Assembly: GCA_018806985.1 (NCBI GenBank)
Contig: JADANN010000468.1
Location: 5,006,072-5,070,071 of the forward strand
DNA length: 64,000 nt
Origin: Angiostrongylus vasorum
Taxonomy: Eukaryota; Nematoda; Chromadorea; Rhabditida; Metastrongylidae
Reading direction: 5' to 3'
Below the pieces are notes generated by a model. That model did no database searches. It was given only the letters and a program-made list of their open reading frames with translations, and was not told where the DNA came from. Below, piece after piece: positions 1-12,600 of the stretch (positions are counted from its first letter, which is position 1; each line of letters begins with the position of its first letter). The position numbers and the translations under genes were made by a program.

Positions 1-499
1 TGTTATAATAATGAAGAAAAGAGTTGGGAAAAGATTACAGACAGACTAACACTTTAAGAGGAGATCACCAGGTAGCAAAGGAAAATGATGAGAAAAGAAT
101 GACAGCGATGGGGGAAAAAAATGAGAAAAACAACGAAATAAGGAAGGATATGTGGTAGGATGAGGGTTAATTCTCGTGTTGTCAATCCATGTAATTGAGA
201 TGCGACAAAGCGTTTTGCTTCATTTATCAACTCTTAGGATATGCACAGAAGGTACCATTTTGTTTTTCTAATTTGTTGTAAGAGTGAAACGTTAAGTAAA
301 TCATTATTTTATTCGTTTCAAGCAAAATTGTTATTAACATGGATAGTGGGGCACAGGGCTTGATCAGCAGGGTGGGAATCAAACCAGTGACGTTTTCTAG
401 TCATGTACTGATAAGAAGCTTCAACGCAAATAATAATAGTAATAGCTATGAAATTAGTAATATTATTTAAGAATAAGCAATAAGACGTTTGACGTTGAT

Positions 500-590
500 C
501 AAGTGCCTAGGGATGCGCCATGGCTTCATCTCCATTCGCTAACGTCGAGGTGATTGAATGCACATGTTGCCTATAGATGGACATTCCGAT
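500..590 (-). mobile_element. SINE family 1 tail fragment
   Basis: gttgatcaagtgcctaggga, then tgcgccatggcttcatctcc and ggtgattgaatgcac, the reverse complement of the family tail. The rest of 1-1230 shows no gene or repeat that I can support. Confidence 0.4.
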
Positions 591-1239
591 GCTCAGCGAT
601 GTATCAATTCAGTGTTTTTATAATTCCAGACAGGTATGAACAATTTTGCGGCCGGAAAGTAAAGGAAGGTTTAGTTCGCTATAGCTCAGGATCGAGCCAA
701 CGACCACATCTTCATGATAAGGCTCCTCCAATCACTGTGCTATAAGTGCCTTAATTTCGGTTAGTGTCGTGAAGAACAAAAGTCAGAGGAAAAAAAGGCA
801 AAACCACTCTGTTCCAACTCTATAAATGAAAAAAACTACAAACCTGGTTGATTGTCAGCTTTTAATGCCTTCGAGTTCACCCTAAAGTTTGTAGTTTTAC
901 TGGGAACATTTACTAACCAATAATTAGCTCTCATATGAAGTGAGGAAACTCGGTGTTACGTGACTAATAAGGCTCATTACTTGATGGTTTTTAAGACAAT
1001 TTCGATCACTTCATATTCTTATTAATGCCTACCGTATACTCATAACGAGTGAAAATTGAATAGTGCAAGGATATTTCTGGAATTAGTCTTCATTGAAAAA
1101 AACAAAGCGGTACCAATTTTTTACATATCTATGTTTCTAAAATACTCGACATCCAAGTCAAACAAATGCGCTCACATCTTAATTTGATTTTTTAATCAAA
1201 CAGCAACATGACTTATAACCACGAGGATGCTGACATAAG

Positions 1240-1640
1240 AGCAGACTCAGAACCTTGATTAGACTTTGAACCTACAATTACCCCTACCAGTGGTTCACGT
1301 GCTATCCACTACACCAATCGAAGCTTTTCATGGACCTTTCTCTCTGCCATGTTTTTTACTCTATCAATGCCATCAGCAATCATCCGCCACCGTGAATGTT
1401 CTGCGGAGCAAAATTTGGCGCTGAACCCAGTCGAGTTGGAGCCCAGTCAAAATCGAAGTATTCTAACTTTTATTTTTCAGTTATTCTGTTTTTAAAGTAA
1501 AAACAAAGCTGAGAAAAAAGGCAAGCAAAAGTTTTGGCTGGCGTGGTGGATAGCACGTAATCCCCCAGTAAGGGTAATCTACGGTTCAAAGGCCAGCTGA
1601 GGTTCCGAGTTTTGTTCATATCTCCTCATTGCTACGGCTG
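1240..1640. mobile_element. Two SINE family 2 remnants in opposite orientation
   Basis: 1240-1345 (gtggttcacgtgctatccac) is reversed and 1540-1640 (ggcgtggtggatagcacgta, then ctacggttcaaaggcc) is forward. The sequence between matches body segments such as ccatcagcaatcatccgcca. Confidence 0.5.
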
Positions 1641-3278
1641 TGTTTCACATCGTAATCCCTCCTATGAAAAAAAGAATGGGCAGAAAATGCACGGTACTTC
1701 TGCTTTGACTGAAATGTTGGACAGACTCCTGTACGTGAATCCTAAAGTACATAGAATTACCAGTAATCGGACGAGCATCTCATCATCTCTACGGATTTCA
1801 TCAAAAGTATTAGTTGTACGACTTGGAAGTTGAAACGGCGCAACTGCGGTTTTCCACACGGATAGAATCTCAGATAGTGTTTTTAACGAATGGATTTATT
1901 CAGAAGAGTAATGACAACGGGTTGTTGTACGTCCAAAGACTTCAGCTTAAACGAAGACACGCGATAATTTGATTTGCAGTTAACATGCCGTGGATTTGAT
2001 GACGAATTTGTAACACGATATATTTAGACGTTCTCGAACGCTGCTCATCTAGCTCGCTGGATTGACACGATGAGAAGTTGCCGCGTCACCATTATACGCC
2101 AATGGTCTTTCGTCCATGATAACACGCTTCACGATTATCATTCAACACTTACGGGACGTCGTGACCTCTACAAGACTCATTTCCTGTGGGTCACAGTGAC
2201 CGATTTGACTTCGATAGGCATCATTATGGAACCGATGTGCCTCTGATGATGGTCACCGAAACGTCAATAACAACAAACAATTTCTAGCGAAATTGCCTTA
2301 GCTTATCAGTAGAGTATATGGAAAAAGATGTCAATGAGAACAAATATAGTTAATATAGTCGGGTTTGATTCCTGCTGCAAAACGATGCACTTCCTTAGTA
2401 GGATGACCTTTTGAAGAAGGTTCAGAGACAAGAAGAAAAACATCCAACTATGTTCATAGTTACTTCCACAAAGATTCCTTTAATACAAGTAAATAATTTA
2501 GACGGGTTAGCATTATTGTTGCTGATAGAAAATCACTTTATTGGTTAGCTTCCTTCATTCTTTTTCACTCATAATGTTTCATTGCATTCCCTTTTTGATA
2601 CCTCAAGCTTTATTTCACGGGGCGAAAGCTTTCATTTGTTAGTTAGCTTTCATTTTCTTGAAATATGTTTAAAATTCAAGCGATTGGGACAAATTTGACG
2701 AATTTTCTCAAATGCCTAACGCACACGGGTCTTGTTGGTATAAACATGAGAAAATGGAGACCGATAGAGTGCAAATACTCAACCATAATTGGACTCGAGG
2801 GTGACGCTGTTAATTCACAGACCAGTTTTATCCCTTACTGCTGTTTTTTGTGCTCAATTGCTCGATCCCTGCCCACAGTGAGTAGTCTAATGCGTAGCCG
2901 TGACTAATGACTAAGAGCACTCCTGGACGTCGAACTTCGATGGATATCGGTGGTGGTTTGCTCCCAGCAAGAACTTGTTAAGGTGCAGCGTTCTACATTT
3001 CCATTCAGAAACCAGTTACGAATGAGCCAACAACATGACCAAGCGCGAAATTGAAAGATTTCCGGGAGATTGCTCTCTTTTCATGCTATCGCTCTCATTT
3101 GGTGACCTCTGGACTCAGTAATTTACCCGTATTTATATCCAACAAACAAGAACCTTAGCAATCAAATACCATGGAAGTTGTACGGGTTTCATTCCTCCAA
3201 AAAAGAGAAAAAATGGAATGAAAACTCTACACTTAAAAATCGTACTACTGTTGGTCATACGACGAAAGCGAACTTTAT
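1641..3278. other. Intergenic, no supported feature
   Basis: AT-rich sequence. Only short frames without splice support are present, and no RNA gene was recognised. Confidence 0.5.
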
Positions 3279-3605
3279 TCAATTTGTGGACTTCCGCGTC
3301 AATTTCTGGCGTAATTTGAGTAAGCTACGGACAAACGCGTTTTTCGCCACCTGACGGGACGACACGGACTGTGGTAGTGGTCCGGTGCTGTTCTTCACAT
3401 TACGGCGATTTCGTTCCGTTGGTGCAGTTCTTCCGCGCTCTTCAGTAACGACGACATCATCAGTGGGAAGCAAGAATCTAACACGTTTTTGCTTGATTTC
3501 TATTTGATTTCGTAGGTGGATTTTCTTTCCTAAACGTGTAAGAATTGTAGTAAAATCCACATCATCTCCTCCATTAAAAAATGCGAAATTTTCGCTGGAG
3601 TTATA
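3279..3605 (-). CDS. Terminal exon with KRVRF motif
   Basis: A single open frame of 108 codons plus stop runs from a canonical acceptor (atgcatttcag, before 3605) to TGA at 3279. It begins YNSSENFAFFNGGDDVDF and contains KRVRFLLPTDDVVV, then a basic Ser/Arg/Lys-rich end (RSLLKLRQKLTRKSTN). The exon is in phase 0 throughout. Function unknown. It is the best supported exon of the minus-strand gene. The stretch just upstream, 3867-3649, is also open (LLFSTYEDYYGIKELID) and may be another exon. Confidence 0.55.
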   Translation of the reverse strand, partial: YNSSENFAFFNGGDDVDFTTILTRLGKKIHLRNQIEIKQKRVRFLLPTDDVVVTEERGRTAPTERNRRNVKNSTGPLPQSVSSRQVAKNAFVRSLLKLRQKLTRKSTN

Positions 3606-6600
3606 CTGAAATGCATAGGCTGGTTTCTCTAATTAATGCCAGTCAATGTTACTGATCTCCAACGCCTTCCCGACGACTTTCTAAAGACAGTACATATGCG
3701 ACCGCGAGCGAGATAGAGCGACGATGAGCGAGCATAAGCGAGACTAACATAGTGGTTTGTATGGGTGAAAAGCTTCTATCTTTATAATTTGGCAAAGCAA
3801 ACGAGGAAACAGAAACGTCAATGAGCTCTTTTATTCCATAATAATCTTCATACGTAGAAAATAGCAACTCAACAACAAAAAATATCTCACATGAAAACGA
3901 GAGGACATAAGAATTTGTGACATACTATATTAAAATATGATACATACTGGCAACTGGCAGCTCCACAATCCTCCATGTGCCTGCGAACTCCGCAACGTGG
4001 CCATTTCTCCATGATGTGCTTAGTATGCCAACAGACAATTGTACTGGTGTTGTTAATGTACGTCTCCCATGCTGTTTTCATCTGAAGATGAAGACCAGGT
4101 GCCTGTCTGATCTTTCAGCTAATTGATCATATCGCTTCCTCTCCAGAGTTATTAAATAGACGGAAGAGTATATTTCACTAGAACTACCATTTTATTGCGA
4201 TGCTTGATTCTTCTTTTTCATAGATTTTGCTCAAGCGCGCGTCTTGTGCAATGGTTAAAGGTTCCATTCAATACAGATGAGGTCAATAATTTGATTCATC
4301 CTCCATCCTTGTGCTAACCAAGCCCTCCATCCCTCCTGGATCGACAAATTCGTATCTGGGAGTTGTTTGGAGAAATAAAAACATTAAATTGCTATATTGG
4401 TAAGATTCGCAGGTCACTATGTCGGCCGAATGTGCATTCAATCCTCTCTACGATGCTACGAATGTAGTCGAATGCATGGCAATAGCCCAACGGACCAATA
4501 GACGCCGAACGCTCCATCCCAATAAAATCTTGTTGTTACATAATATTCTGAATCCCTACACGTAATATTAAACGAATTAATGCTGTCATAATGCCAAATC
4601 TAGAAGTTGTTAAAAGAAAGCAGTGGGAAAAACAAAAATGAACGCCGACAATGACGAAGAGACATTTCGGAAAAACATATAGAATACTTGTTTCTGATAT
4701 GATTTATAGCTAAGCTTCGTATGGATTGAATAACAACGAGGATTGAGGGGACATTGTTGGAAGTAGAAGAGCACTGAGGCAGGCTACCACCATAGGAAGT
4801 CAATGTGTTCCAGAAGTGTCATTCCCTCGTTTAGTGCTTTCGTTCAGATTCTATTACGATAGTTGTAGTCAATTATGACACAAATCTTCTTCATAGTTCG
4901 AAAAAAAAGGGACCAAAAAAGGAGGTGGAAACAATACGAGATCCAGCATAGATTCCTACGTGGAGTTCTACCTTATCAACAGGTTAGGGAAGGTCTGCAA
5001 ATAGTAAACATCCTTATTTCCACATTTTCATGGTTTTTTATTATACTTTTTAACTGTGTGAGTGATTTTCCACAGTCAATTAGTAAAAGCACATCGATTT
5101 ATCGATTTCATTGATTTATGCCACTTTTATGTTTCGATAAAATTGATTCTTTCGGAAAACATTGCTCACCGACTCGGTGGCATTTTCTCGAACATGGACA
5201 CTCAACAATTTCAAATCGGTTGCTGAGATCAAGAGTTTTCTAGTACAATTCAGCAGACGAGCACATTGTTCTCTGTAAAGGTGTCTTTCAGAAAAGAAAA
5301 AAAATAGAAAGGAAACGATATATGACACTACGTAGACTTGAATGTTGATCATCCTTGTTGTTAAAATGACCTATTCTTAAGGGTTTTTTATTGGTTGTAT
5401 TCTCAAGTCCTTCATTTATCATTTCAAGCCATAGTGTGAATCTGCACCTCCAAAAAGTAATTAATTCGGTAATAATCATTTAAATCCCAAACTTATTACT
5501 TCCTAGATCTTTTTTATTCTACACTACCCAGCGTCAACACCTACTGTGTGGATCTCAGCAATTCTCATATTCGATTCGTTTCTTCGCATCCATCACCAAC
5601 GAAGGTCTTCCAACTTTCTGCGCGTCTGTTCCATAAGTGCTTGAGGTTTTTTCTTTCTTCACGGATGTCGTAGAATGCTATCCAGAAACTATCCTCTCTG
5701 CAGCCCCTAAGATAGTCTGGCTAGAGTGCTTCCACTTGGGCTTCAAGGGAGTGAGCTGTTCCCGGATAAGTCTACAAGTCTGATACTAATTTCCCTACCC
5801 CAGAGGGATGACAGACTTAGTGAGACCGCAGTGGCATCGAACCAACATCACCTGTATCACCTGTAGTCCCGTCGAATGTCGAGTGACACGAGCGGGCGCC
5901 GTAAATCTTCCACTTTTTCCCTGTCGCGTGCAAGAATAGCCCAGTGGGTTCTAATCGCTCTAGGGGATTCGTCGAGCATCATATCTTTCTTCCAGGCTCT
6001 TCGTGAAGAACTCTGACCATCGAGTCGGTATTCTTCCTGCAGTGCGTTTGACATCCCGAGGAATCCATTCACTAATGGCTCTTGTGCACCAGTTGTCGTT
6101 CATATGCATTACGTGTCCGGCCCACCTTATCTTCGACTGTTTGGCGTACAGAACGGCATCTTTGATTTTTGATCGTTGACGTAGGTCGGAGCTTCGGATC
6201 CCATCCCTTCCTTGTGTGAAACAGGATACTCCTGGCTTCGTCCTTTCGACTGCGCGTTCGATAACACTGAGCGATCTTTCATCCTGCTTACACAGCGACC
6301 AGGTTTCTGACGCATACGTTAAGGCAGGAAGTACCGTTGAGTCGAAAAGGTGGGCAGGGGAGTCGGGTGTTCTTTGCCCCATTCACTAGATCCTCGATGC
6401 TCTTGAAAGCTCCCAAGCCGCTCGTTTCCTTCTGCTCAGTTCTGGAGCCAGGTCGTTCAACATGTTGGCTTCCCGACTTAGATAGATATAACTGGAGCGT
6501 TCGGAGATATTCGTTCCGTTGAGCGTGAATGGGACATAACCAACATAATGTTCGTAATGACCGGCATCACTACTACGATGCCCACAGTACTACTCCTCTC

Positions 6601-9600
6601 CCAATTTTTTGGTTAGCGTCAAAAAACATTGCTACGTAATTATCCTATGTTTCAAAAAGTGCTAGTAGTCTTTTTAAAAAAACAGTCACTCGAGGGAGAA
6701 ATTAAGAACCTTGTCGATTTGTGTAGTGAAGTCCAATCGGTGATGAAAATTATAAGCTCCTTCTCATCACTAATGATCAAGTCGCATCTAAAAACCACTA
6801 GCTATTATTAACACTGGCTTTGTTACTGGTTTTATTACTTCTGCTGATATCATTAAAATATATCACATTAAAAAATAATGCTTTTATAGGGTTATTTTTT
6901 ATTTAAATACATCTTCGATCACATTTAAACAATTATGCATTTTACAGCAAAACGTTTGAACTTAGACATCCCACAGCAGGGAACTTCAGTGCCATACTGT
7001 AGACCAAGCAATCCGAATAGGCAGTTAAGCAGCAGATCGAATCATTTTCACTACTTTACAGTATTTTTTCAATTCCTTAACTAATGTCTTTTTCCGATTC
7101 ATAATGAGGAGAGTCTAGTTTAGAGGCACTAAACATGGTTTGTGCACTAAGTTTAGACAAACTTTCACTTTCTCTCTAATCCGCTCATTCTATTCCTCTT
7201 CCTTAATTTATCAATTAAACATAAAAGCACACTAATCAAATAAGTAGGAAACGAATTAGTATGTATATAAATAGTAATCGATCAATGGTATGTAAAAAAA
7301 TGATAATAACGTTACCAAATAGAGAATGCACAGAGTTTATTGAGTCGGAAAGAAGTCGAAACTATAGACATATTCGGTCCCTTGGAAGCGTTTAATTCAA
7401 CGAACCTTTCGAGGATCGGACACAGAATTTCTGATTCCTCAACGTGCTCACACAACACAGCTTTCATCTCATCGAATTTGATCGCTATCGATTTTGCTAG
7501 GTGAAATTGGAATTGATAGAGAAAATCGAAGACGGCGTTTTTTGCTCCTTTTTCAAATTATGAATACCAGCAATAGGACCAGAATATCGTGAATACTTTT
7601 CAAATACTAGTTATAAGGTCAGGGAGTTTGGTACAATGAGGTGCTGTTACACTTGTCCCCATATGGCTGTTGGTTCGATCCTCTACGTCAATCTATTCGG
7701 GTCCTACATATATCGCAGAAATGAGTAGCCAAACTAGTTTTGGAAAAAAGAAGCAAAAAGGACCAAAAATTTGCTAAATGATTAAGACAGCACAACAAGA
7801 TGAGCCAAAAAGGGTAAAGAATATCTTACTGTTCATTTAGTGCCTACTACAATTCTTCACGGCAGGCTATTGTGCGAAATGCAACCACAACGATGCTGCC
7901 ATGTTTGCAAAACTCCTGACCGCAGGTATCAGCGGTGGGAAACAAACGCGCTATTACCCTTTCCGAGGGATAACGCGTTCATCACCACACCATGTCGGCC
8001 CTTCGTTTCGCCTGTTTCTCAGCTGGTTTTCTATCAGTACGTGTTCTTAAAAAATGTGTTCTTTAGTTAATACAGGATGTCCACTGTCAGTTTACAATCA
8101 AATGGTCGTCCGCATTAAATTCAATGGTACTACATATACTTCGATACGGCACCTATGAACCATTTCTCTGACATATTCCAAGATCCTTGTACTTCCAATA
8201 TTTCATTACGAGTCGTTGAGATTATTCGATTTCGAATTCAATGGAAAGGAAGAAAAAAGGCAAATGAAACGAATAGGACGGACAGAAGACCCATCTGCGT
8301 CTTCATATGAAGGTCGCACGCACATGCGAGAATATAGCAAAGACAAAGTGCCCTTTCATTACACATACTGACTCGGATCAAGCACTGAAATGTATCGATT
8401 GATTCCAATAAAATGATAAAGGGCTATTTATCTTATCAGAAATCTACTCTATTAATAATTAATAGATGCATGTTAAGGGAATAATCTATAGATCTATGGA
8501 GCCGAAGAATACTAGGATAATAATAGCACAGCGGACTTCGTATTTGAACCTAAAATCAGAAATAACGGTGATCAATGAAACGGAGCAGTCCTGACTAGGA
8601 CGAAACACTATGAGAAAAACAGAGAAAGAACACGCACAGAGAGAGAGAAGGATGGCGAGAAGAAGAGACGAGGACAGAGAGAGAAAGAAAAGATAGAGGG
8701 AAAGAGAGTGAGTGAGTGAGAGAAGGAGCACGAGAAATCTATTAAAACTAGATAGGGACATCTGACAATAGACAATAGGCATCCGATTTTGTATGATTAA
8801 AGATAGTATTAGATGTAATAATAGTAGTAAAATGAAGCAGTGACAGGTTGCTAGTTGAAAGAACTAGAGAGAACTGCTCTTAAATAAAATTGATTGAATA
8901 ATCGTCCACCAGCGACAACGACGTACCTCACTGATTTGTTGCAGTAGATCGTCAAGTGTATAGAATTTAGCCAAATGTATCAGAGCAGCCACATCCTTGA
9001 TCGAAAGCTCTTCATTGATTCTTTCGTGTCTTAGCAAATACCGTAGGAAAACCGTAACAGCATTTTTTGGCAGACCAGAAACATCAACACGATCGGCGAG
9101 CACACCCTTCTGAAAGCATCTACATTGTCATCAGTCGTGGCTGCAAGTGGCGACATGACGACGTCAATGATCAGCATTCACATTACGTCTTGTCATCGAC
9201 AGTCATAGATGGTAAGTGACGCGGATATGAGAATCTGAATGAGACCTTACGTTGACGTGGTAATCACGATGGCGGTGACAGAACGCTTTTTAGTGCTTCT
9301 GGTTATATTTTATTAATTGTGTACAGATTTAACTTCAATAATCCTGAGATATTTGCAAAACTCCGGGCCGCAGGTGTCTGTGGTGGAGAACGAACGCTCT
9401 ATTACCTCTTCCGGGGGCTAATGCGTTCACCATCACACCATGCTGGTCCTTCGTTTCGCCTCTCTCTCAGAAGTAATAAGTTTAAATTTTGATTTTGACA
9501 ACAGTCTCAGCCTAACTAGGTTCATTGCCGATTTGGGTCCCCCCTGATCAATCCCATTAATGGGTCATTGCTGATGGGACTGATCGATAGAACTAGCCGA

Positions 9601-12600
9601 GACAGGCGAAAGGGGGGACCCGCATGGTGTGGTGGGGGAACGCGTTAGCCCCCCGAAAAGGGTAATAGCGCGTTCGTTCCCCACTGCAGACACCCTGGTC
9701 TGGAGTTCTGCAAATATCTCAGCATCAGTGAAGTTATATTTCGCAACATAGCCTGCCATTAAAAAGAGTGGGCAGTAAATAATAAGTTAAAATTGCGTAG
9801 AGATTGTTTACTTTATCTTTTCTTAAAGGGCACTGAAGACTCGTAATTTTAGGCCGATCGATCGGGTTATTTCAACAGAATGCTATCATCGGCAGTACTG
9901 CCTTCAGAATATTCTGAATTATCCGACTGATCTCTTTCATATCTATGATGTGTTCTCTATTTAATAACATTTTCATAAGAAATCGCACTCTGCACATGTC
10001 ACTTGCATGCGGGAACGATTTCATTTTTGTTATTGTTTTGTTTGAAAAAAAAGAAATATTATTTGAGAAATTTTCTATGAGCTGAGAACGAGAATTTAGT
10101 GAGATTATTCTTCTACATCGCCTTTAAGTGATCGGTCATTTTTTCATTCCTACTTTTATTTTTTGCTTTCAGCTTTAATGTCGTCTCTGAACCATCTAGT
10201 AGGAAGATCGGAAGAAGGAATCGTTGCCGAAAAGATGCTTCCCTAGGATTCAGATCGTGGGAGTCCGGGGAGAATAAATCATGCAACCAGCTAGCTATAC
10301 GCCATCTTCCATACTGCCGCGCACTGGGAACGCCTGCCTACGACGTCAGGTGGTGGAAACGATCAGTGAGAGGTCACAAAATCTCAAGCTACGCAGGACC
10401 TCACTGGAACCAGATCTGACAAACAGACACACACGACATGCCGTAAAGATTGTTTGTTATTCTGCACGTATAGAGACATCAGAACACTCTCCTTAGACAG
10501 CGATCCTCAAGCTTTCCTTGGAGCTGTAGATCGCAATGAATTCCATGTCACGGTCTTACGAGAAACAAAAAGAAAGAGGACCGCCATGCGCCAATTGAAC
10601 AACGGAATCCTTGTCATCTGCGCCGGAAACGTCCCGTCACGAAATTTCGGTGGCGTAAGCTTTATCGCCCACCCGTCTCTTGTCTACCTTGTTGAATGAT
10701 ACGAGGTCCTTTACCTTCGCATGGCCGTCCTCCGTCTTCAACCAACGCGTCATAAGAAGATCACATCAATGGTTACTCATCGATCCATGCAGCTGATAAG
10801 TATGAATTAAATACGTCCTATTATCAATTGGAAAAAGTTATCTGCAGTGATAAAGCGTAGTATAATTTTTATTTTCGAGGACTTCCACGCTAGAATAGGA
10901 AAGACCAACGAGAGCGAATACAGGACCGGAGATTTTGGATTAGGAGAAAGAAATGAGAACGGAAGCCGTCTTGCAGGACTACTGCCTGAAGCATGTCTCT
11001 TCCATGGAAACTCGTTTTTCCAGAACAGGGAAAGACGCTGCTGGACATGGGAGTCTCTTAATCACACCCCTCATGCGGAGATCGACTTCATGTTCTCAAG
11101 AAGTACCAGCGAAGCACTAACGATGGTCAACGAGCTTAACGAACTGGGGAAAAAGATCAAACTCCTCATAAATCGGAAGAAGACCAAATTGATGATAAAC
11201 CCATGCATGGTACGAAGTAGATCAGACCAAACTGGACAGTTCTCTGATTGCAGAGACCACCTTGTACGTATGCCTTGGGCGTTCAACGAACATGCAGAAT
11301 AACATAAAGGAGGAATTGGAGAGAAGAAGCAGGGCAGCTTGGAAGGCATTTGGGTCTGTCAAAGAAGTCACCGATCCACGAAAGACCAGAAAATACGCCC
11401 TCACCTGTTCTACTCAGCAGTCCTCCTAGCGGTCCGTTAAGCAGCAGTGACGTGGGCTGATACTTCAACCATGTCAAGAATAGTGCGCATCAATCATAGA
11501 GCGCTCGACGACGTCTTCTGAAATATAGCCGGCACGTGCTATGTCTAGCCGGAATGTGAAGCTCTGATCTTCGAAGTTTCTCTCATCATCGAGAACCAGG
11601 AGGACACAAATCGGTAGCGGAACACAGTGTGGCCGGTCATCAAGTCATATAATGAGAAGAACAGACGACAGATGAACGAAAAGAACTGTGGAGTGGATAT
11701 CACGAGGAAGTAGATGTCTCCTAGCACTACCATCTACACTTTGGGAGGACGTGTTCGCAACCAAAGTTAATCAGCTGTTCTTGCAGCTGCAGTTGTTTTA
11801 CAGATCATTGCATGAGACCCGCACCGGCCACCAAACTCCAAACAAACCACAACCATAGACGATCAAACGATGGCCAAATATGGTACGGTTGAATTTTTGC
11901 CTTTAATTTTTTGCGGTCCCGATTAATTTTGTAAGAATTTTATCCACTTTTGGGAACACCCTTTCGCTATTGTTTGATAAAAAGCCTCTAACCCCTAACC
12001 ACACTTCCAAATCTCCTTTGGCTCTAGACCACATCACAGAGGGCACAAGTAAATGATGTTCTTCACGACCGGCTATCCTATGGCTTTTGGGCAATGAATA
12101 TGGAAACTATTCTTTGCTATGAGACGGAGATATTTGCAAAACTTGGACCTCAGGCCTGATTAGAACCAGTGACTAACCTTTCCAGTCCAAAAGGTGTCAA
12201 TCAACCATCAGCAAGAATGGCCTGAGGAACACAAATCAGCATTCAACCCAGTTAAACTGACGCCGCAGTCGAAATGGCAATGTTTAACTTTTTTATTTAC
12301 TGCCTATAATTTTTTCCCTTCCAAGGTATTATGTGAAGCACAACCACGGATGACACGTGAGTCCCCGGAAAGGGTAATCGCTGTAATCGATCTGGCCTGT
12401 GGCCATAGTTTTGCAGATATTTTAGCTTCGTAGTGGTTTCATTTCAGATCACCCTGCCGTCAAAAAATAACAATAGGAAGCAAACAAAACATTCTATTCT
12501 GTACCTCATAAGGACTTCTCTCTATTTTATTACGTTATCAAATAAACCCTATATGAATTGTACACTTGTTTATGCATAGGATTTGCCAAATAATGTTCCA

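Noticed and set aside
8486..8782. 98-codon Leu/Ser-rich minus-strand frame that looks like a membrane protein
   Set aside because: It reads through a GA-rich low-complexity tract, which produces such frames by composition.
11903..12094. 63-codon minus-strand frame with PKSHRIAGREEHHLLVPS
   Set aside because: No clear splice sites or family match, and it lies between an RTE fragment and a SINE.
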